Source: Nonomuraea soli
Lineage (GTDB): Bacteria > Actinomycetota > Actinomycetes > Streptosporangiales > Streptosporangiaceae
Length of the DNA: 64,000 nt
Direction of reading: 5' to 3'
Assembly: GCF_013761175.1 (NCBI RefSeq)
Contig: NZ_JACDUR010000001.1
Span: 558,001 to 622,000 of the forward strand
The position numbers and the translations under genes are program-made. Below the pieces are notes generated by a model, which had not been told where the DNA came from, ran no database searches, and worked only from the letters and a program-made list of their open reading frames with translations. Positions 16,618-25,284 of this stretch are shown here, one piece after another; within the stretch, counting starts at the first letter, position 1; each line of letters opens with the position of its first letter.

Positions 16618-17780
16618 CGGTTGACCTCCCTGCTGTAGCGTTCGACCAGCTGTGCTGCACGGTTGAGGTCGCACGGCGCGGTCCACAGCAGCTGGCGGGC
16701 CTCGTCGTATAACCGGCTCGCTTCTGGATCTTCCGCGAGTCGCTTTCGTACGGCTTTCGCCTGACTTGCAAGGAGCCGGCCGCGCAACTCCTCGCGCCTG
16801 CCGAGCAGCCCCCTGAGGGCTCCGGCCCGCCGCAGCGCCTGGGTCTCGGCCTCGGCGGCGGAGCGCTCCAGGGCGGTCAGCCGGTCGGCGCGGGCCGACC
16901 AGCCCTCGGCGGAGGCGTCGATCGACTCCAGCTCGGCGCTCAGCCGCCCGGCGCCGTCCTGCGGACGGGCGGTGGGCGGGAGCAGGATCTTGACCGCCAC
17001 CTCGGTGTGCGCCAGCCTGGCCTGCTGCTCGGCCCCCGCCACCTTGGCGATCACGGAGGTGAGCAGCTCCTTGCGCCTGCCGTACTCCCGCATGGTGGCG
17101 ACGGCCGCGCGAAGGGCGGTGAGCCGGGTGCGGAGGGCGGCCAGCACCTGGTCCAGGCGCGCGGCGGGCAGCGTGGTGCCGAGAGGGTCGAGCAGGGCCG
17201 CCTCACGCATCGCGCGCACCTCGTCCTCCGCGCCGCCCAGGCCGGGGCTCTCGCCCAGTTCCGCGGCCAGGTCGTAGGCCTCCTTGACGGCCGCGGCGGC
17301 CTCGTCGAGGCGGGGGAAGGCGGCCGACCAGACCGCGTCGACGGCCTCGACGACCTCCATCACCCGGCGGAAGGCGACCTCCATGCGGTCGACGACCTCG
17401 TCCAGGCTGATGCGCTCGTCGGGGGCGGGCAGCAGGGTCAGCGGCCCGGATCCGGGCGAGGGGATCTCGATCGTGGGGGCGTTGAGCAGCTCGTTCAGCT
17501 CGGCCAGCTCCTGCGAGCCGACCCTGGCGCGCCTGGCGCGCACGTCCTCGGCCTGGCGCATGGTGCGCCGGTAGGCGTCGTTGAGCGCCCACATCGTGGC
17601 GGCGGCATCCTGGGCCGCCGACCACCTGACCAGGGTCCCGCCGCGTAAGGCGGAGCCGTCGAGCAGCTGGTAGGTGGTGTTGGACTCCAGGGTCAGCAGG
17701 CTCTCGGAGATGCGGTCCTGCTCGGCCCGGCGCGCCTTGAGCGCGTGGTCGACCCCGTCCTTGCTGATGGGCGTGCTCAT
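16614..17780 (-). CDS. Coiled-coil protein, first gene of the pknG operon
   Basis: Protein of 388 residues, almost wholly alpha-helical and charged, with long Arg/Glu/Ala stretches (MRQAEDVRARRARVGSQE; LTALRAAVATMREYGRRKEL). I recognise no catalytic motif, signal peptide or membrane segment. A good ribosome site (AGGAGG, 6 bases from the ATG) and 121 bases of non-coding DNA upstream indicate that the operon starts here. Its stop overlaps the pknG start, so it is translated with PknG and may be a scaffold or substrate. Function unknown. Confidence 0.8.
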   Translation of the reverse strand: MSTPISKDGVDHALKARRAEQDRISESLLTLESNTTYQLLDGSALRGGTLVRWSAAQDAAATMWALNDAYRRTMRQAEDVRARRARVGSQELAELNELLNAPTIEIPSPGSGPLTLLPAPDERISLDEVVDRMEVAFRRVMEVVEAVDAVWSAAFPRLDEAAAAVKEAYDLAAELGESPGLGGAEDEVRAMREAALLDPLGTTLPAARLDQVLAALRTRLTALRAAVATMREYGRRKELLTSVIAKVAGAEQQARLAHTEVAVKILLPPTARPQDGAGRLSAELESIDASAEGWSARADRLTALERSAAEAETQALRRAGALRGLLGRREELRGRLLASQAKAVRKRLAEDPEASRLYDEARQLLWTAPCDLNRAAQLVERYSREVNR

Positions 17781-17901
17781 GAGCGCCTCCTGGAACCCCC
17801 GTGCCCCCTCGCTATGAGCTGATTTATCGGGTCAACGGTTGATCTGTCCAGGCGGTTCCCGCGATATTGGGCATGGATTCACACGCGAGGCGTGGCCGAA
17901 A

Positions 17902-18246
17902 TCACACGGGCAGCACCGGCCCGATCTCCAGAGCGTCGTCACGGGTGCGGTAGGTGGGGATGTACTCCGCCAGTCCGACCAGCTCGATCAGGCGCTGCGG
18001 CGACGCGCGCAGGCCGCACATCGCCAGGCTGCCGCCGGTCTGCTTGGCATGGTTGTAGGCGTGAAGGATCACCCTGATCCCCGCACTGTCGAGGAATCCC
18101 AGCTCCGAAAGATCGAGCAGGAGGTGGGGAGAAAGTTTCACAGCCTCGTCGATGGCCGCCTGCAGCCGGTCCGTCGTGGTGGAGTCGACTTCTCCGACCA
18201 CAGCCGCCACCGCGAACGGTTCGACCAGATCCACTGACACATGCAA
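17902..18246 (-). CDS. STAS-domain anti-anti-sigma factor (RsbV-like)
   Basis: Partner-switching antagonist of 114 residues. The TTG at 18246 has GAGGTG 5 bases upstream; a GTG at 18240 (112 residues) is the alternative. The STAS fold is clear, with the phosphorylatable serine in LGFLDSAGIRVILHA, the usual site for an anti-sigma kinase. It is divergent from the rsbR-like gene and shares its upstream region, so it probably feeds the same stress pathway, binding an anti-sigma factor when dephosphorylated. No sigma factor gene is present in the window. Confidence 0.88.
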   Translation of the reverse strand: MHVSVDLVEPFAVAAVVGEVDSTTTDRLQAAIDEAVKLSPHLLLDLSELGFLDSAGIRVILHAYNHAKQTGGSLAMCGLRASPQRLIELVGLAEYIPTYRTRDDALEIGPVLPV

Positions 18247-18328
18247 AGTGACACCTCGTCCATAATCGTTGTCCTGATGCAACCGTAGGCCTATCACGGG
18301 CCGAGTGGCTTCTCTAGTGTGGTGTCCC

Positions 18329-19156
18329 ATGACATTTGGCAATGTGGTCGAGCGGTGCCGGCAGAACGAGTCCGAGCTGGTACGGGAGTGGCGCGAGGTC
18401 GTGGCGCGCTCCCTGGCCGGACGGCTGCCGGCGGCTCTGGTGGAGAAGGAGCTGCGCGACATCCTCGACGCGTTGCTCGGCGCCTTGGAGGCGGGCGGAG
18501 GCACCGATCCGCAGGCCGAGCCGTACGCCGAGGTGCGAGCTCTGCTGGTGGAGCTTTCGCGCGACCGGGCCCAGCAGGGTTTCAGCCCGCGCGAGACCGC
18601 GGTCAGCGTCTTCGGCCTCAAGGAGGCGGTCAGCAAGGTCCTGGGTGACACCGATGTCACCGGCTTCTTCCGCGTGATCGACGAGTTCGGTCTCTACACC
18701 TTCGAGACCTACACCAAGGCCCGCGAAGAAGTCATCACCAACCAGGCCGAGCAGCTGCTGGAGCTGGCCACCCCCGTGGTCAAGCTGTGGGACGGGGTGG
18801 TGGCGCTGCCGCTGGTGGGCACGCTCGACTCCGCCCGCGCCCAGGTCGTCATGGAGAAGCTTCTGCAGACCCTGGTCGACACCGGCTCCGAGCACGCCAT
18901 CATCGACATCACCGGCGTGCCCGCCGTCGACACCCAGGTCGCCCAGCACCTGCTGCGCACCGTCGTGGCCGCCCGGCTCATGGGCGCCGAGTGCATCATC
19001 TCCGGCATCCGCCCGCAGATCGCCCAGACGATCGTGGCGCTGGGCATCGAGTTCGGCGACATCGCCACCAAGGCCAGCCTCGCCGACGCGCTCATGCTCG
19101 CCCTGAGCCGCCTCGACGTGGACGTCAACGCCGAGATCGCCAAGCGGAGCCGCTAG
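18329..19156 (+). CDS. rsbR: RsbR-like stressosome sensor
   Basis: Stressosome scaffold/sensor of 275 residues. Residues 1-140 are a helical N-terminal sensor of the RsbRD type; the STAS domain covers about 150-270. Thr202 (in PAVDTQVAQ) and Thr234 (in GIRPQIAQT) correspond by position to Thr171 and Thr205 of Bacillus RsbRA, the sites phosphorylated by RsbT. The ATG at 18329 has no ribosome site, but a TAGTGT hexamer ends 8 bases upstream, which suggests a leaderless mRNA. It is followed directly by rsbS and rsbT, the classic stressosome order. Confidence 0.9.
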   Translation: MTFGNVVERCRQNESELVREWREVVARSLAGRLPAALVEKELRDILDALLGALEAGGGTDPQAEPYAEVRALLVELSRDRAQQGFSPRETAVSVFGLKEAVSKVLGDTDVTGFFRVIDEFGLYTFETYTKAREEVITNQAEQLLELATPVVKLWDGVVALPLVGTLDSARAQVVMEKLLQTLVDTGSEHAIIDITGVPAVDTQVAQHLLRTVVAARLMGAECIISGIRPQIAQTIVALGIEFGDIATKASLADALMLALSRLDVDVNAEIAKRSR

Positions 19157-19501
19157 ATGGAGCGCATCCCGGTCCTCAAGATCGGCGACACCCTGCTGGT
19201 GTCGATCCAGACCGATCTGCACGACCAGATGGTCCTGGCGCTGCAGGAGGACCTGGCCGACCGCATCGCCGCGACGGGCGCGCGCGGCGTGCTCATCGAC
19301 ATCTCCGGACTGGAGATCGTCGACTCCTTCGCCGGGCGCATGCTGGCCGCCATCGCCGGCATCTCGAAGATCCTCGACGCCGAGACCGTCGTGGTCGGCA
19401 TGCGTCCTGCCGTCGCGATCACCCTCGTGGAGCTGGGGCTGTCGTTGAACGGCATCAAGACGGCGCTCGACGTCGAGCGCGGTCTGCGACTTCTGTCATG
19501 A
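19157..19501 (+). CDS. rsbS: RsbS-like stressosome STAS protein
   Basis: Single STAS domain of 114 residues, abutting the rsbR stop with no gap. Ser57 in LEIVDSFAGR matches the RsbS phosphorylation site (Ser59 in Bacillus), and GMRPAVAITL matches the conserved second STAS loop. In known stressosomes RsbS and RsbR co-assemble into a large particle that holds RsbT until stress triggers phosphorylation. The stop overlaps the rsbT start (ATGA). Confidence 0.92.
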   Translation: MERIPVLKIGDTLLVSIQTDLHDQMVLALQEDLADRIAATGARGVLIDISGLEIVDSFAGRMLAAIAGISKILDAETVVVGMRPAVAITLVELGLSLNGIKTALDVERGLRLLS

Positions 19502-19896
19502 CGGCGCAGGAGCTGCCCATCCACGGCGACGCCGACGTGGTGCGCGTGCGTCAGGCGGTCCGCGCCCTGGCGATCGAGGCCAAGCTCTCGCTGGTCGACC
19601 AGACCAAGCTCGTCACCGCCGCCAGCGAGCTGGCGCGCAACACCCTGACCTACGGAGGCGGCGGCAGCGCCACGATCGAGCGGGTGGAGAACGGAACGCG
19701 CGCGGGCGTGCGCGCGCTCTTCCACGACGACGGCCCCGGCATCGCCGACCTCGCGCTCGCGCTGCGCGACGGCTACACCTCCGGCGGCGGCCTGGGCCTG
19801 GGCCTGGGCGGCGCCAAGAGGCTGGTCGACGCCTTCGAGATCCGCTCGGAGCCGGGCAGGGGCACGACGGTGACGGTGACGAAGTGGGCCCGATAG
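19498..19896 (+). CDS. rsbT: RsbT-like switch kinase
   Basis: GHKL-type Ser/Thr kinase of 132 residues. N-box SELARNTLTYGG with N48, G1 box FHDDGPGI, and G2 box SGGGLGLGLGGAKRLVD (95-111) are intact. RsbT phosphorylates RsbS and RsbR, then is freed to activate a downstream phosphatase. Start overlaps rsbS and the 3' end overlaps the next gene by 13 bases, so all four products are likely made in fixed ratio. Confidence 0.92.
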   Translation: MTAQELPIHGDADVVRVRQAVRALAIEAKLSLVDQTKLVTAASELARNTLTYGGGGSATIERVENGTRAGVRALFHDDGPGIADLALALRDGYTSGGGLGLGLGGAKRLVDAFEIRSEPGRGTTVTVTKWAR

Positions 19897-20852
19897 CCAA
19901 GCAGGCGTGGATCCACCTGACGGGCGACGGTGAGATCGCGGCGGTGCGCCGCGCCGTCTCCGACCACGCCCGCGAGAACGACCTGCCGGAGCACCGCGCG
20001 GGCGAGCTGCTCATCGCCGCCACCGAGCTGGCCACCAACCTGGTCAAGCACGCCGGCAAGGGAGCCATGCTGGTCCGCCGCACCGGGGCCGGGCTGCAAC
20101 TGCTCACGCTCGACTCCGGTCCCGGCATGCCCGACCTGCTGCCCTTCGAGCGGCAGCCCGGCTCCACGGCCGGCACGCTCGGCATCGGCCTGGGCGCGAT
20201 CGCCCGGCTCAGCGACTGGTACGACGCCTACTCCCTGCCCGGCCGCGGCTCGGTCTTCGCGGCGGGCTTCGGCTGCGAGCAGGAGGAGGCCGACGGGCTG
20301 ATCCGGCCGCTGGCGGGAGAGTCGGCCTGCGGCGACGGCTACGCCGTACGGCGTGAGGACGGTGTGACGCGGCTGATGCTGAGCGACGGCCTCGGGCACG
20401 GGCCGCTGGCCGAGTCGGCGACCCGCAACGCGATGCGGGCCTTCCTCGCGGCCACTCCGCAACCTCCCGCCGAACTCCTGCGCCACCTGCACGAGGAGCT
20501 GCGCCACACCCGTGGCGCCGCAGTGGGCGTCGCCGAACTCGACCCGGCGGCCGGACGATTGCGTTTCGCCGGGCTGGGCAACATCAACGGGGTGATCGCC
20601 GGACGCAACCAGCGCAACCTCACGTCGCTGCCCGGCATCGTCGGCCACCAGTCGCCGACCGTGCGGGAGTACGACTACACGCTGCCTCCGGCCGCGCTCG
20701 TGATCCTGCACTCCGACGGCCTGAACCCGCGCTGGGACCTCGACTCCTACCCGGGCCTGCGCACGAGGGCGCCGCTGGTGATCGCGGCGACGCTGCTGCG
20801 CGACGCCGGGCTGCGCCGCGACGACGCCGGCGTGCTGGTGGCACGGACATGA
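19884..20852 (+). CDS. GHKL ATPase fused to a SpoIIE/RsbX-type phosphatase
   Basis: Protein of 322 residues with an RsbT/RsbW-like ATPase (1-130; N-box ELATNLVKHAGKG with N52, G1 box DSGPGMPDL, GIGLGAIARLSDW) and a PP2C-type SpoIIE domain (140-322; metal motif LSDGLGHGPLAESA, and VILHSDGLNPRW). In Bacillus the phosphatase RsbX resets the stressosome by dephosphorylating RsbS/RsbR; here the phosphatase is joined to a kinase-like domain. Start is the GTG at 19884 inside the end of rsbT. The two activities could act on the same STAS proteins in opposite directions, which is an inference. Confidence 0.88.
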   Translation: MGPIAKQAWIHLTGDGEIAAVRRAVSDHARENDLPEHRAGELLIAATELATNLVKHAGKGAMLVRRTGAGLQLLTLDSGPGMPDLLPFERQPGSTAGTLGIGLGAIARLSDWYDAYSLPGRGSVFAAGFGCEQEEADGLIRPLAGESACGDGYAVRREDGVTRLMLSDGLGHGPLAESATRNAMRAFLAATPQPPAELLRHLHEELRHTRGAAVGVAELDPAAGRLRFAGLGNINGVIAGRNQRNLTSLPGIVGHQSPTVREYDYTLPPAALVILHSDGLNPRWDLDSYPGLRTRAPLVIAATLLRDAGLRRDDAGVLVART

Positions 20853-22462
20853 GCGACAACGCCGACCTGCTCTCCCTGGAGCTGCGCAGCGAGGCCGATG
20901 TCTTCACCGCCCGCCAGCTCGGCCGGGCCGCCGCCGCGGCGGTCGGGCTCGACTACCAGGACCAGGTCAGGGTGGCCGCTGCCCTGAGTGAGGCAGGCCG
21001 GGAATGTCTGAGCCGTGGCGCGGCCACCACCGCCGTGGTACGCCTGGGCGATGACCGGCTGGAGCTCGTCCTGCGCCAGCGCGGGCTGACCACGCGGGCC
21101 ACGGGCATCATCGCCGCGGCCCGCCTGATGGACGGCACCGAACTCGATGAGGAGGACATCATCCTGTTCAAGGCACTGCCGCGCCTTCCCCGCGCACGGC
21201 TGCGCGAGCTGCGCGAGCACCTGGCCGGCCTGGTACGCAGCAGCCCGCTCGACGAGCTGCGGGCCCAGAACCAGGAACTGCTCGCCGCCCTCGAGGACGT
21301 CCAGCGCACCAACCTCGAGCTCGAGGAGACCAACCACGGCGTGATGGCCCTCTACACCCAGCTGTCGGAGGAGCTCGAACGCACCAACCAGGGAGTCGTG
21401 GCCCTCTACGCCGAGCTCGAGGACAAGTCGGCGCAGCTGAGAGAGGCCAGCGAGGCCAAGAGCCGGTTCCTGGCCAACGTCAGCCACGAGCTGCGCGCGC
21501 CCGCCACCTCCATCCTGGGCCTGACCCGCCTCATGGGAGGCGGCCGTGAGGTGGAGCTCGTGCGCTCCTCGGCCAACGACCTGCTCGGCCTGGTCAACGA
21601 GCTGCTCGACCTGGCCAAGGCGGAGTCCGGCCGCCTGGAGCCGCATCCAGCCGACGTGGACGTGCGCCTGATGCTGGCGCGCCTCGACGGCCTGCTGCGC
21701 CCGCTGGCCCCCGAGGGCGTCGAGCTGGTGATGGACGACCCGGACTCGCTCGATCTGCTGCACGCCGACCCTGAGATGATGACTCATGTGCTCCGCAACC
21801 TGCTGACCAACGGCCTGAAGTTCACCAGATCAGGCACCGTCCGGCTGAGCGCGCGCGCCGAGGGCGACGTGGCGGTGCTGACCGTCGCCGACACCGGCGT
21901 CGGCATCCCCGACGACCAGCTGGGGCGCATCTTCGAGGAGTTCTACCAGGTCAAGGGCGACCACCAGACGGGCGTCAGGGGCACGGGGCTCGGCCTGCCG
22001 TACGCCAAGAAGCTCGTGGAGATCCAGGGCGGCACGCTCGGGGTGCGCAGCCGGCTCGGCGAGGGCACGACCTTCGAGGTACGGCTCCCGCACCCGTACA
22101 CCCTGCGGCTGGACCGGGTCCTCATCGCCGACGACGACCCCGCCTACAGGCGGGTGGTGCGCTCCCTGATCGAGGAGAGCGCCGAGGTGATCCACGAGGC
22201 CGAGGACGGCCTCCAGGGACTGGAACTGGCCCGGCGCGAGCAGTACGACGCGATCCTGCTCGACGTGTTCATGCCGGGCATGGACGGGCTTGAGGTGCTG
22301 CGCGAGCTGCGGGCCGAGGAACGCACCCGGACGGTGCCCGTGGTGCTCATCACCTCGGCCGAGCTGACTCGGGAGCCGGAAGGGGCCAACGCCGTCCTGG
22401 CCAAGGCGACGCTCACGCGCGGGCAGCTCCTGCGCGCGCTGGCCGGTGTCGAGAATGAGTGA
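20849..22462 (+). CDS. Hybrid sensor histidine kinase with C-terminal receiver
   Basis: Cytoplasmic kinase of 537 residues without membrane segments. An N-terminal region (1-125) again looks like a GHKL/STAS-interacting fold, followed by a coiled coil (138-205) with a repeated TN-GV-ALY element, then HisKA with H213 in NVSHELRAP, an HATPase domain (N-box LRNLLTNGLKF, ADTGVGIPD, GTGLGLPYA) and a receiver with D472 in LLDVFMPGMDG. It probably links the stressosome output to phosphorelay control of the next gene. The ATG overlaps the previous stop. Confidence 0.9.
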   Translation: MSDNADLLSLELRSEADVFTARQLGRAAAAAVGLDYQDQVRVAAALSEAGRECLSRGAATTAVVRLGDDRLELVLRQRGLTTRATGIIAAARLMDGTELDEEDIILFKALPRLPRARLRELREHLAGLVRSSPLDELRAQNQELLAALEDVQRTNLELEETNHGVMALYTQLSEELERTNQGVVALYAELEDKSAQLREASEAKSRFLANVSHELRAPATSILGLTRLMGGGREVELVRSSANDLLGLVNELLDLAKAESGRLEPHPADVDVRLMLARLDGLLRPLAPEGVELVMDDPDSLDLLHADPEMMTHVLRNLLTNGLKFTRSGTVRLSARAEGDVAVLTVADTGVGIPDDQLGRIFEEFYQVKGDHQTGVRGTGLGLPYAKKLVEIQGGTLGVRSRLGEGTTFEVRLPHPYTLRLDRVLIADDDPAYRRVVRSLIEESAEVIHEAEDGLQGLELARREQYDAILLDVFMPGMDGLEVLRELRAEERTRTVPVVLITSAELTREPEGANAVLAKATLTRGQLLRALAGVENE

Positions 22463-23993
22463 CCTGATCCTCGTCGTGGACGACCTGGAGGCCAACAGGT
22501 ACGTGGTCTCCACGTGGCTCCAGCAGGCCGGATACCAGGTGATCGTGGCGGGCACCGGGCGGGAGGCCCTGGACCAGGTCGCCCAGGCCGGACCCGACCT
22601 GGTGCTGCTCGACATCAGCCTGCCCGACATGAGCGGCATGGCGGTCTGCGAGCAGATCAAGGCCGACCCGCTCACCGCGGCCACCCCGGTCGTGCACCTG
22701 ACCGCCACCGCCGTCCAGGTCACCGACTGGGCGGAGGGCCTGGCCCGCGGCGCCGACGGCTACCTGATCGAACCCGTCGAGCCCGAGGTGCTGCTGGCGA
22801 CCGTCAACGCGATGCTGCGCTACGCGCGGGCACGACGGCAGGCCGAGCAGCTGGCGCACATGCTGGCCGGACTGGCCGACACCACGCTCGCCGTCAACCT
22901 GGCCGAACGGGTCGAGGACCTGCTCGCCGCCGCGGCCGAGGGCGCCGGGAGAATCTTCGGCGGCCCCGCAGCGGTGCTCGCGGGCACGAGATACGCCACC
23001 TCGATCCCCTCCGCCGGCGAGTACTCCGGTGACAAGGTCTGGACGTCGCCGACCGGGCTGACGATCACCGTGGAGCAGGCGGACACCTGGCCGGTGAGCC
23101 TGGTGGCCGAGCAGGAGCAGTGGGTCGCCGTCTCCAGGCCCAACCCCGCCAGGCCGCCCGTGGCCGTCACGGTGCCCGTGGAGGCGGCGCCCGGCGAGGA
23201 GCACCGGCACGTCCTGGGCCAGCTCGCCCAGGCCGTCACGCTGGCCGTGGAGGCGTTGCGCGCCCGCGACGAGGAACGGCGCATCGCCCTGACCCTGCAG
23301 AGCGCGCTGCTGCCCCCCGAACTGCCCGTCGTACCCGGATTCGAGCTGTGCGCCCGCTACGTGCCCGCCAGCCGCGAGGCCGAGGTCGGCGGCGACTTCT
23401 ACGAGGTCGTGGAGCTCGAGGACGGCCTCCTGGTGGCCATCGGCGACGTGATGGGGCACTCGGTGCACGCGGCCACCGTGATGGGCGAGATCCGACACAC
23501 GCTGCGCGCCTACGCCCTCGAAGGCCACACCATGAGCGACGTGCTGCGACACGTCAACCGGCTGCTGCTGCGCTTCCACCCCAAGGAGGTCGCCACCGTC
23601 TGCCTGTTGTCGGTCGACATCGCGACCGGCGAGGTGCGCGCCGCCAACGCCGGCCACCTGCCGCCGCTGATCGTCGACGCCTCCGGCCGCGCCGAGTACC
23701 ACACCCTGCCGGGGCCGCTGCTCGGCGCCGACCTGCCCAGATCGGGCGACGTCAACCTGACCATCCCGCCCGGCGGCACGCTCCTGCTGGTCACCGACGG
23801 GCTCATCGAGCGCCGCGACATGCCGCTGATCGACGGCCTCGACCGCCTCCAGGCCCTGGCCGGACAGGTCAGCGGCAGCCTCGACGAGATCTGCGACAGC
23901 ATCCTCGGCGGGCTCGCCGGCGACGAGCACGAGGACGACATCGCCCTGCTCGTGCTGCGCAGGGCTTTTCCACCGGCGCCCACGCGCGCATAG
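22455..23993 (+). CDS. Receiver-SpoIIE phosphatase (RsbU/RssB-like output)
   Basis: Output phosphatase of 512 residues, ATG at 22455 overlapping the hybrid kinase by 8 bases. An N-terminal receiver has the phospho-acceptor D53 (LLDISLPDMSG), but the usual receiver lysine is a glutamate (GYLIEPVEP), so its switching may differ. A short coiled coil and a GAF-like middle (170-275) precede the SpoIIE domain (about 280-510; VGGDFYEVVEL, AIGDVMGHSVHAA, LVTDGLIERRD). In partner-switching systems this type dephosphorylates an RsbV-like STAS protein, here most plausibly the one at 17902-18246. Confidence 0.9.
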   Translation: MSDLILVVDDLEANRYVVSTWLQQAGYQVIVAGTGREALDQVAQAGPDLVLLDISLPDMSGMAVCEQIKADPLTAATPVVHLTATAVQVTDWAEGLARGADGYLIEPVEPEVLLATVNAMLRYARARRQAEQLAHMLAGLADTTLAVNLAERVEDLLAAAAEGAGRIFGGPAAVLAGTRYATSIPSAGEYSGDKVWTSPTGLTITVEQADTWPVSLVAEQEQWVAVSRPNPARPPVAVTVPVEAAPGEEHRHVLGQLAQAVTLAVEALRARDEERRIALTLQSALLPPELPVVPGFELCARYVPASREAEVGGDFYEVVELEDGLLVAIGDVMGHSVHAATVMGEIRHTLRAYALEGHTMSDVLRHVNRLLLRFHPKEVATVCLLSVDIATGEVRAANAGHLPPLIVDASGRAEYHTLPGPLLGADLPRSGDVNLTIPPGGTLLLVTDGLIERRDMPLIDGLDRLQALAGQVSGSLDEICDSILGGLAGDEHEDDIALLVLRRAFPPAPTRA

Positions 23994-24000
23994 TGGGTGG

Positions 24001-25284
24001 ATGGAGGGCCGGCCGGCTGTCGACGACGCCGCGCTCGAACGTGAGGCGCTGGCGGTGCTCGAAGCGAACTGGACGGGGGTCGCCACGGTGCCCGCGCCCG
24101 GCCTCTACCCGCACCAGTGGAGCTGGGACTCCGCCTTCGTCGCCATCGGCATGGCCAGGCACCGGCCCGCCCAGGCGGCGCAGGAGCTGCTCAGCCTGCT
24201 GGAGGGGCAGTGGGCCACGGGCATGGTGCCGCACATCGTCTTCCACACGCCCGAGATGTACTTCCCCGGACCGTCCGTGTGGCGCTCCCAGGACCAGGAA
24301 TCGGCGCCGAACTCCGTCCTGACCTCCGGGCTGACCGCCCCGCCGATGCACGCCCTGGCGGTGTGGTGGTTATGGCGCCACGGCTCGGACATGGCGGGAT
24401 TCGTCCGCCGGGTCTTCCCCGCCCTGGCCGCCCAGCACCACTACCTGGCCACCTCGCGCGACCTCGGCGGCGCCGGCCTGGCCGCGATCGTGCACCCGTG
24501 GGAGTCGGGCATGGACGACAGCCCGGCCTGGGACGAGCCGCTCGCCGCCCTGCCCGAGATCAGGTACGGCTACCGCAACGTCGACCTCGACGAACGCCAC
24601 CCCGACAGCGCCCACGACCGCTACGTCTGGCTGGCCCTGCGCTACCGCAACGCCGGATACCGGTCCGAATACCTGCGCGACGAACACCCGTTCGCCATCG
24701 AGGACCCGATGTTCAACGGCATCTGGCTGGCCGCCTGCATGGCCCTGGCCGAGCTGGCGCCCGTCGCGGGCGAGGACCCCGCCCCGCACCTGGAACAGGC
24801 CGCACGCATCCGCCAGGCGCTCCAGGAGCGCCTCTGGGACGGCTGCTTCCACGCCCGCGACCTGCGCGGCGGCGACCACCTCATCCCGATCAGCACCGTC
24901 GGCTCCTTCGGCCCGCTCCTCGACCCCGCGCTGCCCGCCGAACGAGTCGTCAGCCTCATCGAGGTACTGGAGTCCGCGCGCTTCATGGGCGCCACCGGCT
25001 ACCCCGTGCCCAGCTGCGAGATCCGCGCCGCCCAGTTCGACCGCACCCGCTACTGGCGCGGGCCCTCCTGGGTGAACACCAACTGGCTGCTGCGCCGCGC
25101 CGCCGCCGTCCACGGCCTGACCCACCTGACCCAGCTGCTCACCACCGGCACCCTGCGCCTGGTACGGCAGGCGGGCTTCCGCGAATGCTTCGACCCCTTC
25201 GACGGCAGCGGGCGCGGCTGCCGCGACTTCTCCTGGAGTGCGGCGCTCACCCTCGACCTGCTCGCCGATACCGTGAACGGATGA
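24001..25284 (+). CDS. GH63-type glycosidase, glucosylglycerate/mannosylglycerate hydrolase-like
   Basis: Soluble (alpha/alpha)6-barrel glycosidase of 427 residues. The N-terminal YPHQWSWDSAF (36-46), HPWESGMDDSPAWDEP (165-180), the RYWRGPSWVNTNWLL motif and the C-terminal DFSWSAALTLDLLAD are typical of the MGH1/GH63 group that hydrolyses glucosylglycerate or mannosylglycerate, compatible solutes. It begins 7 bases after the SpoIIE gene and is probably co-transcribed, which would tie solute turnover to the stress cascade. Substrate is inferred; trehalase-like or debranching activity is less likely at this size. Confidence 0.8.
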   Translation: MEGRPAVDDAALEREALAVLEANWTGVATVPAPGLYPHQWSWDSAFVAIGMARHRPAQAAQELLSLLEGQWATGMVPHIVFHTPEMYFPGPSVWRSQDQESAPNSVLTSGLTAPPMHALAVWWLWRHGSDMAGFVRRVFPALAAQHHYLATSRDLGGAGLAAIVHPWESGMDDSPAWDEPLAALPEIRYGYRNVDLDERHPDSAHDRYVWLALRYRNAGYRSEYLRDEHPFAIEDPMFNGIWLAACMALAELAPVAGEDPAPHLEQAARIRQALQERLWDGCFHARDLRGGDHLIPISTVGSFGPLLDPALPAERVVSLIEVLESARFMGATGYPVPSCEIRAAQFDRTRYWRGPSWVNTNWLLRRAAAVHGLTHLTQLLTTGTLRLVRQAGFRECFDPFDGSGRGCRDFSWSAALTLDLLADTVNG

